From JBFISM01 sp041608535 (GTDB lineage Bacteria; Actinomycetota; Acidimicrobiia; Spongiisociales; UBA5794): a DNA stretch of 28,484 bases. Below, piece by piece: positions 15,478 through 23,557 of the stretch (positions are counted from its first letter, which is position 1; each line of letters begins with the position of its first letter). The translations under genes were made by a program, and so were the position numbers. Location: contig JBFISM010000035.1 in assembly GCA_041608535.1 (NCBI GenBank), positions 1 through 28,484 of the forward strand, written 5' to 3'. The notes below the pieces were generated by a model that worked only from the letters and a program-made list of their open reading frames with translations, did not search any database and was not told where the DNA came from.

Positions 15478-16701
15478 TCAGGAGCTGCGACCGACCCCCT
15501 CGAGAAACGACTCGAGCGTCGCCGTGTACCAGGCCGGGTCTTCGTTCCAGGCCCGGATGTGTTCGGCATCCGATATCGAATGGAACTCGACGAGATCGGG
15601 TCGGGCTGCAGCCAGGTTCTCACTGATCGCAAGGGGAACCGTGGTGTCCTCGGTGCCGTGGAACAGCAGGATCGGCATGTCGAGAGCATCGGCCCGATCG
15701 ATGTAGTCGACGTCGTCGAAATCGAGCCCGATCCTGAGGGTGGTGACCAGGCGACCGACGCCGAGGAAGGAGTCGCCGATGATTCCCCCGATCGGCAGCG
15801 CTTCACCGGATCGCAGCTGGACGATCTCCCGGAGGTCTGCTGCGGGCGCCTCCAGGATGAGCGCACGGACTACGTCGCGTTCCTCTTCCAGCGCATAGCT
15901 CAGCGTGAGGCCACCCCCCATGCTCGCTCCGTACACGACGACATCGGAGGCGCCGTTGGCGAGGGCGTAGTCGACGGCGGCGGCAACGTCGGCGTACTCG
16001 TCCTGCCCCACTCGGATCAGCGAGTCGCCCGTGGACGGGGAATCCGGGTCGTTGCGATAGCGGATCAGCAGCGTCGGGTACTGCAGGTCGCTCGTGGCGT
16101 CAACGAGCCGGAGGAACTCGGTGCGATCGGCGCCCCTGCCGTGGACGGCCACGAGCCACCTCGTGCCCTCGCCGGGGAAGAACCAGGATTCCATGTCGCC
16201 GAGCGGTGCCGGGTAGGTCACGACCTCGACGTCGCGTGCCAACACGGCGGGGTCGTTGGGGAATGCAAAGCTGTCGAATTCGACGGCATTCACCCCCACC
16301 GGCGGCGGTTCACCGGTGAGCAGGGTGAACGATCGCCGCTGGACGTCGCCCTGGGTCTCCGTCGACGGGCCGACCTGAGCGTATCCGCCCTCCCAGCGCA
16401 GCCCCATCACGGCATCCTCGTCGGCCGCCGTAGCCGTCTCATCCGGGACGCGCAGCGTGATCTCTTCGTTGTCGAGGGCGAGTACCTCCGTGGCGTATTC
16501 GGGGTCGAACGTTCGCACCATCAAGCCGTCGATGATCTCGCCGGAGACGTACCAGCCCACCGCTGCATAGACCACGATGAGTAGCCCCAGGATCACGAGC
16601 CCTGCCACTGCCAGCCCGCGCCGCATCGGGCTGCGCTCGTTCGCCTCGTGATCTTCGTCGACGGCCAGGCGTTTGATGTTTCCGGCGATTGGTCTGGTCA
16701 T
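15478..16701 (-). CDS. Membrane-anchored alpha/beta-hydrolase
   Basis: A 407-residue protein with a charged cytoplasmic N-terminus, one transmembrane anchor (about 29-50) and an extracytoplasmic alpha/beta-hydrolase domain (about 165-405). A full catalytic triad is visible: Ser260 in YGASMGGG, Asp352 in HGTEDTTVP and His381 in DAEHIRAW. The oxyanion-hole strand VAVHGRG is at 184-190. Residues about 55-160 are an extra region of unknown role between anchor and catalytic domain. The fold suggests an esterase, lipase or peptidase of the outer membrane face. I used ATG 16701, since the upstream extension to 16872 reads through hairpin-rich non-coding sequence. No strong Shine-Dalgarno is seen. 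It is separate from the downstream operon, with a 170-bp gap containing that operon's operator. Confidence 0.88.
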   Translation of the reverse strand: MTRPIAGNIKRLAVDEDHEANERSPMRRGLAVAGLVILGLLIVVYAAVGWYVSGEIIDGLMVRTFDPEYATEVLALDNEEITLRVPDETATAADEDAVMGLRWEGGYAQVGPSTETQGDVQRRSFTLLTGEPPPVGVNAVEFDSFAFPNDPAVLARDVEVVTYPAPLGDMESWFFPGEGTRWLVAVHGRGADRTEFLRLVDATSDLQYPTLLIRYRNDPDSPSTGDSLIRVGQDEYADVAAAVDYALANGASDVVVYGASMGGGLTLSYALEEERDVVRALILEAPAADLREIVQLRSGEALPIGGIIGDSFLGVGRLVTTLRIGLDFDDVDYIDRADALDMPILLFHGTEDTTVPLAISENLAAARPDLVEFHSISDAEHIRAWNEDPAWYTATLESFLEGVGRSS

Positions 16702-17107
16702 GGCATCGTCTCCGTGGCTGTCAACGTCGCATGCTCGTAAGGCGGTTCCTGCGGGATGCAGTACACACGAATGGGACCGTGAAAGGGTCCACACACGGTA
16801 TCTGTCCCCTGCAGCAGGGGGAAGGGGCCCCCTGCGGGAGCTGCGCAGCAGCGAAGCAGGGGTAGGGGGCATGGTGAATCGCCGTCGGATGCTCGAACCG
16901 TGACCCGGTCATCCTTGGATGGCACCGCGCCCCCCATCCTCCGAGCCCTTTGGGCTCGCCGGGACCTTCCCCCGGAGGGGGGACAGACCTGTGCCCACGG
17001 TTTGCGTTGGGGCGATGAGCGTATCGCCGCTCGCGGCGGCTTCGATCGCCTGGACCAGCATGTCTGGTCCGGCGTCCTCGGCACGGTCGTATCTCGAATC
17101 GAGTGAT
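16702..17107. other. 406-bp intergenic region with a cluster of hairpins
   Basis: There is no convincing gene. At least five inverted repeats follow one another: CCCCTGC/GCAGGGG (16806-16820), CGAGCCC/GGGCTCG (16942-16958), CCCCC/GGGGG (16969-16981), GGCGAT/ATCGCC (17011-17028) and GGACCAG/CTGGTCC (17052-17070). The region lies between the 3' end of the antiporter gene and the 5' end of the hydrolase gene. It may be a REP/BIME-like repeat, a terminator array or a structured leader RNA; which one is unknown. Confidence 0.6.
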
Positions 17108-18073
17108 TCAGCCGCCGAGCAGCACCACATAGGCGGCTACGTAGAGGACCAGGACTGCGGCGCCCGTCCACCGATCGTGCACCGCCCGCCCGCCGACAAT
17201 CATGGTCGCCAGGGCCACCGCTGCTGCGGTGTAGAGACCGCCGGGCACCGCTCGAGATGCATCCACCGTGATCGGGAAGAGCAGCGGTCCGATACCGAGG
17301 GAGACCGTTGCATCAAGGAGCGACGAGCCGAACACATCGCCGATGGCCAGACCGACCGCTCCCGCACGAATTGCGGTCACGACGACGATCAATTCCGGCA
17401 GCGACGTACCGAGGGAAGCACCGAAGAACGAGATGACATACTCCGGTGCGGCGAGGATCTCGGCGGTACGAATCATCGCCAGCACTGCGAGCGCCGCCCC
17501 GGCGCCGACGATGAGCAGGTAGAACAGGGCGGACGCGATGTTGCGTGCTTTGGGACCGCTTCTAGGCCCATCTTCGCTGAAGTGGGGAATGCGGCTCGTG
17601 TTCCTCGTCACGTAGACGGCAACCAGCCAGCCGATCAAGAGCAGCGTCGCCTCGAACCTGCCCAGCCTGCCGTCCACCACCAAGACGACCCCCAGTAGCA
17701 AGGCAGCGACGGTGAGGCTCCCGACCGCAAGCACGGCGCGACCGTCCGTCCGTACCGTTCCTGCCAGGAACGGCAGCAAACCGAGAACCAGGGTCACCTG
17801 GGTGAGCGCCGAACCGACAGAATCGCCCACGTTCAGATCGCCGTGGCCCGCTGCCGAGGTGATCAACGAGTTGACGATCTCCGGGATGTCCGTCCCGATG
17901 GCGAGAAGCACCGCGCCGACGAAGAACGGCGACACGTTGCTCGCCTCCACGACGGCCGTCGCGCGGTCGGCGACGGGGTGGCTGGCGCTGATCGCCACCG
18001 CAAATCCGAGCACCCCGAGCGCGATCCAACCGATCAGCGCGATGGCAGCGGAGAGCACGGAGAGGGTCGCCAT
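17108..18073 (-). CDS. Na+/Ca2+ exchanger-family cation antiporter
   Basis: An integral membrane protein of about 321 residues built from two inverted halves. Each half carries the ion-coordinating alpha-repeat: AIGTDIPEIVNSL (about 58-70) with GDSVGSAL (83-90), and LGTSLPELIVVV (about 221-232) with GDVFGSSLLD (245-254). A hydrophilic loop (about 157-180) separates the halves. Both motif Glu residues are kept, so cation exchange across the membrane is likely; the ion (Ca2+, Na+, K+) is not readable. The start is uncertain: ATG 18073 leads directly into the first membrane segment, while ATG 18136 has a GGAG 9 nt upstream and would add 21 hydrophilic residues. It is divergent from the lipoprotein gene at 18332. 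Confidence 0.9.
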   Translation of the reverse strand: MATLSVLSAAIALIGWIALGVLGFAVAISASHPVADRATAVVEASNVSPFFVGAVLLAIGTDIPEIVNSLITSAAGHGDLNVGDSVGSALTQVTLVLGLLPFLAGTVRTDGRAVLAVGSLTVAALLLGVVLVVDGRLGRFEATLLLIGWLVAVYVTRNTSRIPHFSEDGPRSGPKARNIASALFYLLIVGAGAALAVLAMIRTAEILAAPEYVISFFGASLGTSLPELIVVVTAIRAGAVGLAIGDVFGSSLLDATVSLGIGPLLFPITVDASRAVPGGLYTAAAVALATMIVGGRAVHDRWTGAAVLVLYVAAYVVLLGG

Positions 18074-18331
18074 GCCGCGACCGTACGATCTCCGGCTGCC
18101 GGCGGGTAGGGCCATGCCGCCGCCCGCGGTAGCCATCCGCCCCATCTCCACGGTCCCGTGACACCCGGGCCGTGGCGCCTGCTCCGGTACCGCACCGAAC
18201 AGTGGACAGTTCACCCGAGAACCGGACGCTGCGGAGGCAGCCGATGAACTGCCGAGCGGCCCTACCGGGTGCGTCATCAGTCTGCGACGCTGGTGATGCT
18301 CAGCCCTGGCTGGGTGTCTGGAGCACGACAG

Positions 18332-20056
18332 ATGCGCTGGATGTACCTCACTTTCGCTGTGATCCTGGCTGGGTCGTGTGCCACCGGCACCGAGCCGGCT
18401 GCGACCGAAATTGCCCCGCCGGTGACCTCGGTAGCGACCACCGCACCCAGACCTACGGTGCCGTCCATCTCCACGACGCCGGCGCCGCCGGCGCTGTCCA
18501 CCACGACGACGACGTCCGTCCCCTCCGTGTCGATTCCCCCGCTCGTCAAGTTCGGCGACTCGGGGCTGTGGCGCATCGAGGCAGGCGAGGAGATCCGGCT
18601 GCTCGATGAGCCGGTGGTGTGGGCCGCCGACGACGCCATGGGTGGTGTGCTGCTGCGTGTCGAAGATGACCCCGGTCTGCTGTGGCTCAAGGGGGTAGCG
18701 GAAGCGGTGGAGCGTTTGCCCTACCGGGACGGGACTCCCGTCGTCGTCGACGGGCGGCCATCGCTGATCGTGCCGAGTTGGGACTTCGAGACCTGTGACA
18801 TCGAGACGCTGCTGTTGTTGGTCGACCTCGGCACCGCCGCCGAACGGGAGATCGGATGTTTCGGGGGCGAAGACGGAGGAGTGTGGCTCGCTTCAGGTGG
18901 TGGAGAGCTGCTGCTGGGGCAAGCGTGGCTGGCCGTTGGCAGTAACGGGACGTCGCTCGACTTCCGCTTCTATTCGCCCGACGGTGACGCAGTCGATGTG
19001 ACCCACAATCCCTTCCCCGCCTCGTGCGCTCCGTGTGAACTCGACGGCATCCTGTCGCCGGACGGTTCGACACTGGCTTACCGGCATCGACCCGATGCGA
19101 AATGGTCGCTGGATCACGAGCGGCTCCTCGAGCTCGACGCCATGACCCCGGAGGCGTGGTGGGAGACGACGCGTTCGATTCCTGCCCAGGTGGTGGTGGT
19201 GGACCTCACCACCGGAGACGAGCAATTCCGCATGACGGTGCCGGCCGCGGAGCGACTCGTCGATTTCGATGGCAGATACGTGGTCTTGGAGACATCGTTG
19301 TGGGATGACACGGCAGCGAAGTGGGTGTTCTCCTCCCGGGTGATCGACACGACCCAGGTCGGCCCCGGCACGGAGCTGGCGGGTCGAGTGCGCTTCGCTC
19401 GTGAGGCCGTCGCCGCCCCTTCAGCGACGGATGTCTTTCCTCCCTCCCTGGCCGTGTGGAACCCCAGCGATGGCGCCGAGATCGAAAGCGATCGGGTCAC
19501 GTTCAGCGGGGTCGCCGAATATGGCGCAACGTTGCTTGCGGCGGGACGCTATACCATCGACATCGGGGAGGACGGCTATTGGTCGACCGTGCTGGTCCTA
19601 CGACCGGGGTGGAACACGGCCACGTTCACCGCCACCGATCCGGCCGGGAACGAGTCGACGGTGCACGTCAGGGTGCGCTCGATCGTCCCCGTCGCCGAGC
19701 TCATGATCGGCGTGTGGGAGGGGACGCCGACGGTGCCGGAGTTCTGGTCCGAGATCGGGCCGGTGCGGCTGGAGTTCCGCTCGGACGGCACCTATGCGGC
19801 CGAGTCCTACGGCGATCTGCCTGCGCTCTACTGGGGGGAGAACGGGGAAGGCCCGCTCTACACCTATGAGGTTTCCGGGCCGCAACCGGGGTGGGGCCAG
19901 ATCGCCGTCGTCTGGGACGGTGCCACCGTGCAGCTCGGGCGCATGGACATGATCTCGGTCGAGCAGGACGCGCTCCACTTCGAGCTGTGGAACGACTGGG
20001 GCGAGTCACCCCCGTATGGACCCGTGATCTACGACCTCACGCGGTTGACGCCCTGA
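18332..20056 (+). CDS. Large lipoprotein with C-terminal Ig-like domain
   Basis: A 574-residue surface lipoprotein. The signal peptide ends in lipobox LAGSC with Cys16. A Thr/Pro/Ser-rich tether (about 20-65) leads to a beta-rich region (about 70-365) that looks propeller-like (VLLRVEDD, LVDLGT, GILSPDGSTLAYRHR, VVVDLTTGDEQ). A bacterial Ig-like domain (about 370-447) contains the Thr/Gly-rich strand WNTATFTATDPAGNE. A final ~120-residue module is unassigned. Cys residues in the middle region (ETCDIE, EIGCFG, ASCAPCE) could form disulfides. The GILSPDGS element resembles WD40/TolB-type beta-propellers. GGAG precedes the ATG. No enzymatic motif is seen; a role in binding or sensing at the cell surface is a guess. 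Confidence 0.78.
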   Translation: MRWMYLTFAVILAGSCATGTEPAATEIAPPVTSVATTAPRPTVPSISTTPAPPALSTTTTTSVPSVSIPPLVKFGDSGLWRIEAGEEIRLLDEPVVWAADDAMGGVLLRVEDDPGLLWLKGVAEAVERLPYRDGTPVVVDGRPSLIVPSWDFETCDIETLLLLVDLGTAAEREIGCFGGEDGGVWLASGGGELLLGQAWLAVGSNGTSLDFRFYSPDGDAVDVTHNPFPASCAPCELDGILSPDGSTLAYRHRPDAKWSLDHERLLELDAMTPEAWWETTRSIPAQVVVVDLTTGDEQFRMTVPAAERLVDFDGRYVVLETSLWDDTAAKWVFSSRVIDTTQVGPGTELAGRVRFAREAVAAPSATDVFPPSLAVWNPSDGAEIESDRVTFSGVAEYGATLLAAGRYTIDIGEDGYWSTVLVLRPGWNTATFTATDPAGNESTVHVRVRSIVPVAELMIGVWEGTPTVPEFWSEIGPVRLEFRSDGTYAAESYGDLPALYWGENGEGPLYTYEVSGPQPGWGQIAVVWDGATVQLGRMDMISVEQDALHFELWNDWGESPPYGPVIYDLTRLTP

Positions 20057-20259
20057 CCCGGAGCGACAGAAGCAGGATCATGCGCCCTGCAGACTTCGAG
20101 GGTCAAACCCTGCGCACCTGGGGACCCAGTTGAGTGTTCCGCACGCAAGCCGCCCGACGTACCACAGTCACGGACGGTTGTGCTGATGGCGGTGCCGTAC
20201 CCACCGCGTAGAGCGCAGTGCTGTACTGGCGAGGCCGCCGTGCAAGGTGGTCGAAGCGG

Positions 20260-21192
20260 TCAGCGGCTGCGGAACCAGGCCGCGGTAACCGGGATGCCCA
20301 CTTCGAACGGGGTGGGGTCGTCCCAGAAACGAGCAGCGAACTTCGAGTGATCCACCCGAAACGGGCGATCCCACTGGTAGAGCATCTCCTTGGCTTCTCG
20401 CAACTGCACGTTGAACAGCCCGATGACCGTCATCAGCCACGGCGGCGGGGCCTGGATCTTCAGATCGACACCCAGCTCGGACGCAAAGGCTGTGAGGATC
20501 TCTCGCACGGTTCGGTCCGGGGCGTTGGGGACGTGCCATGCTTGACCCAGCGCATCGTCGCCGCCGTCGGCGACGCTGACCATGGCGCGGGCGACGTCGG
20601 GCATGTAGGTGAAGCTGTGGAGCTGGTCGGGGTCGCCGAAGACCTGCGCCGACTTGCCTCGGAGCATGCGACCGACGGTGAAATCACCGAGGAGGGCCAG
20701 GGTCACCCCGGGCCCGTAGAAGTCGCTCGATCGCACCGCGGCGGTCCGGACCCGCCCTGCTTCGTGGGCGCCCTGCCACATGCGAGTGATCTCGGCGCGC
20801 ACCGCCGGTTTGTCCCCGTAGCTGGTCAGTGGCATGTCCTCGGTCCGAGGCCCATCGGTCGGTCCGTACATGTACAGGTTGTCGAGGAAGATGAACGTCG
20901 CCCCGGCGCTCTCGGCGCCGTGCAGCATGCCCTCCATGAGTGGCGGCCACACCTCGGGCCAGCGGTCGTAGCCCGGCAGCCCGACACAGCCGAACACCAT
21001 GGTTGCTCCTTCGCAGGCGCGTGCGGCAGCCTCCGGGTCGGTGACGTCGGCAGCCACCACCTCGACGCCAGCGGGCACGGGCGCCCGGCCACTGCGATTC
21101 GCCACCCGTACCGGCCTTCCGGCTTCGGTCAGTCTCTCCACCACGGTGCGGCCCGTCGGCCCCGCACCGAGTACCACGTTCAGTTCAGACAT
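20260..21192 (-). CDS. Atypical NAD(P)-binding epimerase/dehydratase (extended SDR-like)
   Basis: A 310-residue cytosolic Rossmann-fold protein. The nucleotide loop is GAGPTG (residues 9-14) after strand LNVVL. Next come the typical second strand VRVANRSG and VVAADVTDPEA, the substrate-side motif LDNLYMYGP (near 104-112) and SSDFYGPG (near 155). A canonical YxxxK pair is not evident (YGDK instead), so it may be an NmrA-like or otherwise atypical SDR. The start ATG 21192 is supported by GGGAGA upstream; the frame is open to 21378. It converges with the lipoprotein gene on the left and diverges from a small lipoprotein on the right. Substrate unknown. Confidence 0.87.
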   Translation of the reverse strand: MSELNVVLGAGPTGRTVVERLTEAGRPVRVANRSGRAPVPAGVEVVAADVTDPEAAARACEGATMVFGCVGLPGYDRWPEVWPPLMEGMLHGAESAGATFIFLDNLYMYGPTDGPRTEDMPLTSYGDKPAVRAEITRMWQGAHEAGRVRTAAVRSSDFYGPGVTLALLGDFTVGRMLRGKSAQVFGDPDQLHSFTYMPDVARAMVSVADGGDDALGQAWHVPNAPDRTVREILTAFASELGVDLKIQAPPPWLMTVIGLFNVQLREAKEMLYQWDRPFRVDHSKFAARFWDDPTPFEVGIPVTAAWFRSR

Positions 21193-21336
21193 ACTTCTCC
21201 CTTCGATGTCCCGTCCCGAGTCAACTCGATCGGCATCGCCGGTGGCGGGTCGACGCGGCTCGGATCCCGAATGAGTCGAAGTCGTCCGACCGATTGACGC
21301 TGTTCGAGCCGCTGGCGACGATGGTGAGATCGACCC

Positions 21337-21840
21337 ATGAGGATCATGTCCGGCAGGGGATTCTTGACGAGCGCCCACGCTGACCGACGAGCATTGCCGG
21401 CTGCAGTACTGGCTCTTGCGCTCGTCGGCGCTTCATGCGGCGGCGATGGAGGAGGCCAGGGGACACGCGATCCGTGTGACGGCACCGGGACCTTGGTCGA
21501 CCTGGGCACGCCGCATCGGCTGGCCGGTCGCCATGCCGAGTTCACCACGTCGGGTGGCACCGTGTGGGTCATGCCCGGTGACTTCGAGGCCGGCGGGCTG
21601 TTGGATGCCGGTCTGGCCTTCACGATGATCGAGGTGGGGTCGGCGGGGACACCGCCGAGCTATGACGTACAGACGGACACCACCGCCGGTGTCATCGCGA
21701 GCACGATCGTGGAGGACGGCCGGTGGGAGGCGCTGGATCTCGAAAAGGGCCGCTACTGGCTGTGGTCATCGCGCGGCGCCACGATCACCGTGCAGCAGTG
21801 CGACGACGGGTTGTCCGATCCCACCCCGGCCGTCCCCTGA
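21337..21840 (+). CDS. Small lipoprotein of unknown function
   Basis: A 167-residue lipoprotein. A longish basic N-terminus is followed by a hydrophobic stretch and lipobox VGASC (Cys near residue 34), then a Gly/Asp-rich tether and a ~110-residue beta-rich domain with two further Cys (DPCDG, VQQCDDG) near its ends, likely a disulfide. I recognise no family. The start is ATG 21337, with ATG 21346 a near alternative; a shorter start would give a more usual signal peptide. It is flanked by unrelated genes and converges with the HAD phosphatase. Confidence 0.7.
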   Translation: MRIMSGRGFLTSAHADRRALPAAVLALALVGASCGGDGGGQGTRDPCDGTGTLVDLGTPHRLAGRHAEFTTSGGTVWVMPGDFEAGGLLDAGLAFTMIEVGSAGTPPSYDVQTDTTAGVIASTIVEDGRWEALDLEKGRYWLWSSRGATITVQQCDDGLSDPTPAVP

Positions 21841-21945
21841 CCGCACCCGGCTGAGCCGCTGTTTCTGAGTCGAATCTGTGCGGCCGGCCAGCGTCATCGG
21901 TGGCAGACCAGCGCATGCGGGCGCACCGCAAAGATCGGCCGCGGT

Positions 21946-22737
21946 TCAGCCGAGAAGACGTTTGCCGTGAACCCGACCCAAGAGATACGTGCCCACAGCG
22001 AGCCCGATCGCACCGGCGCCTGCAGTCGACAGTCGGACCACCATCTTGGCGGTGCGGCTGAACTCGACGATGGGCCAGCCACGCCCCCGCGCAATCGCTT
22101 CGAGCTTGCGGTCGGGGTTGACGGCCACTGGGTGACCGACCAGCTCCAGCATGGGAAGATCGCTCGCCGAGTCGCTGTACGCGTAGCACAGGCGGAGGTC
22201 GTAGCCCCGTCGTGCTGCGAGCTTCTCGATCGCCTCGGCCTTGCCGGGCCCGTAACAGAAGGGCTCGGCGAGCCGCCCGGTGTACACGCCGTCGACCGTC
22301 TCGGCGACCGTGGCGATCGCCCCCGTCATGTCCAGCTCGGCCGCAAACCGCTCGACGATCTCGATCGGCGACGCCGTGACGATGTAGGTGTCCCGACCGG
22401 CTTCTTGGTGGAGCGCCAGGAAACCCTGGGCCTCGTTGCGCACGTGCTCGAGCAGGCTGCCGATGATCTCGTCGCCGAGCCGGCTGAGGGTCTCGGTCTT
22501 CTGGCCCTCGATGGCGCCGAGCACCCGGTTGCGCACCATGTCGGCTTTGTCGTCGCTGGCCCCGCCGATGCGGAACGTGACGGCCTTGGCCGCGTCGGAC
22601 AGGATGTCGCGGGTCGGCATCATGCCGTTCCGCCAGGCGACCAGCCCAAAGGTGTACACGGACGACCCACTGATCAGCGTGCGATCGAGGTCGAAGAAGG
22701 CGGCGGCGTGGCCCGCGGCGGGCGGTGTCGTCGTCAT
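21946..22737 (-). CDS. HAD-superfamily subfamily IB phosphatase with C-terminal hydrophobic segment
   Basis: A 263-residue SerB-like HAD hydrolase. Motif I FFDLDRT (D16 nucleophile, D18 general acid), motif II Thr in YIVTASPIE, the motif III Lys in GPGKAEAIEKL and motif IV YSDSASDLPML are all present. A helical cap (about 25-110) lies between motifs I and II, as in phosphoserine phosphatase-type enzymes. The C-terminus carries one hydrophobic stretch (about 240-256, AGAIGLAVGTYLLG), suggesting membrane attachment. Family members dephosphorylate small phosphomonoesters or lipids; the substrate here is unknown. ATG 22737 is chosen because the HAD fold begins just after it; the frame runs on to 22899. 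Confidence 0.9.
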   Translation of the reverse strand: MTTTPPAAGHAAAFFDLDRTLISGSSVYTFGLVAWRNGMMPTRDILSDAAKAVTFRIGGASDDKADMVRNRVLGAIEGQKTETLSRLGDEIIGSLLEHVRNEAQGFLALHQEAGRDTYIVTASPIEIVERFAAELDMTGAIATVAETVDGVYTGRLAEPFCYGPGKAEAIEKLAARRGYDLRLCYAYSDSASDLPMLELVGHPVAVNPDRKLEAIARGRGWPIVEFSRTAKMVVRLSTAGAGAIGLAVGTYLLGRVHGKRLLG

Positions 22738-22858
22738 GGGCGGCACACCGTACCCGACCCCGGCCCGACCGAGTTCGCTGCGGCATCTGCCACCGACGAT
22801 CGATTCGCACCTTGCGCCTTGCTCTTCCGTTGTGCGTGCTCGTCGGAGTTCTGAGCGC

Positions 22859-23407
22859 TCAGCCCAGCTCTGCCGGCACAACCGTGACTCGAGCCGCACC
22901 GATGTCGAGCGTGACCGGCGTCTCGCCGCGGTGCCGGCCGGCTTCCCGGTACGCCGCAGTGTCCGGGATCAGGTGGTACTCGATGATCTCCAGGCCATCG
23001 GGGTCGACGATCCAGTAGCGAGGAGCCCCGGCTGCGGCGTATTTGTGGAGCTTGCGAAGCATGTCCCGGCTGCGGTCGGTCGACAGGATCTCGACCGCGA
23101 GATGCGGCGTTCCGGTATACCGAGGCTGTTCCTCGGTTGCAGTGAACACCATCAGATCGGGGATGAACTCGTCGGATCCGGGTTTCCAGGCCCAGCCGTG
23201 GGTCACGATCGCATCGTCGGGAAGCGAGTTCCGAATGGTCATCTCCAGATTCGACTCGATCAGCTGATGCCGCAGCACCGGCGAAGGGCTCACCACGAAC
23301 TCGCCGTCGATGTACTCGCCACGCGGATGCTCCGGGAGGGCGCAGTACTCTTCCCAGGACATCGCGATCCTGTCGCCGGGCCGTAGGTCTGTGACCATCT
23401 CATACAC
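22859..23407 (-). CDS. Uma2-family protein (PD-(D/E)XK nuclease fold, DUF820)
   Basis: A 182-residue protein with the Uma2 pattern: WEEYCALPE near 18-26, GEYIDGEFVVSPSP (about 30-43), IPDLMVF (82-88), LAVEILSTDRSRD (103-115) and KLHKYAAAGAPRYWIVDP (119-136). The Asp84, Glu106 and Lys119/122 line up with a restriction-endonuclease-like active site. The family is often multi-copy and its biological role is unclear. I chose GTG 23407, since GGAG lies 7 nt upstream; ATG 23398 is the alternative. It is on the same strand as the HAD gene, 121 bp upstream of it. Confidence 0.86.
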   Translation of the reverse strand: MYEMVTDLRPGDRIAMSWEEYCALPEHPRGEYIDGEFVVSPSPVLRHQLIESNLEMTIRNSLPDDAIVTHGWAWKPGSDEFIPDLMVFTATEEQPRYTGTPHLAVEILSTDRSRDMLRKLHKYAAAGAPRYWIVDPDGLEIIEYHLIPDTAAYREAGRHRGETPVTLDIGAARVTVVPAELG

Positions 23408-23457
23408 GGTACATCTCCAAGGCTCGCCCCAGCCGCTCGGGTTCAGCATCGCGCTCC

Positions 23458-23512
23458 GGTGTGACGAGAACCAGGAACGCCATACTCGGGTGTGACGACA
23501 ACCCAAGAACGC
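23458..23512. repeat. Imperfect direct repeat (about 23 bp, two copies)
   Basis: Units at 23458-23480 and 23489-23512 both begin GGTGTGACGA and end GAACGC, with scattered differences between them. They lie in the 150-bp gap between the Uma2 gene and the beta-propeller gene. They may be remnants of a dispersed intergenic repeat. Confidence 0.55.
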
Positions 23513-23557
23513 GATAGGCCCTCGACGATGTCGGGGGCCCTCGTGCGTCGAGTGCGG

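Noticed and set aside
15307..16584. Plus-strand open frame (425 codons) over the hydrolase gene
   Set aside because: It is antisense to a gene with a complete catalytic triad, and it has no family pattern.
16919..17698. Plus-strand open frame running from the hairpin-rich gap into the antiporter gene
   Set aside because: It is antisense to the antiporter's conserved alpha-repeat and low in information; the gap portion is dominated by hairpins rather than codon structure.
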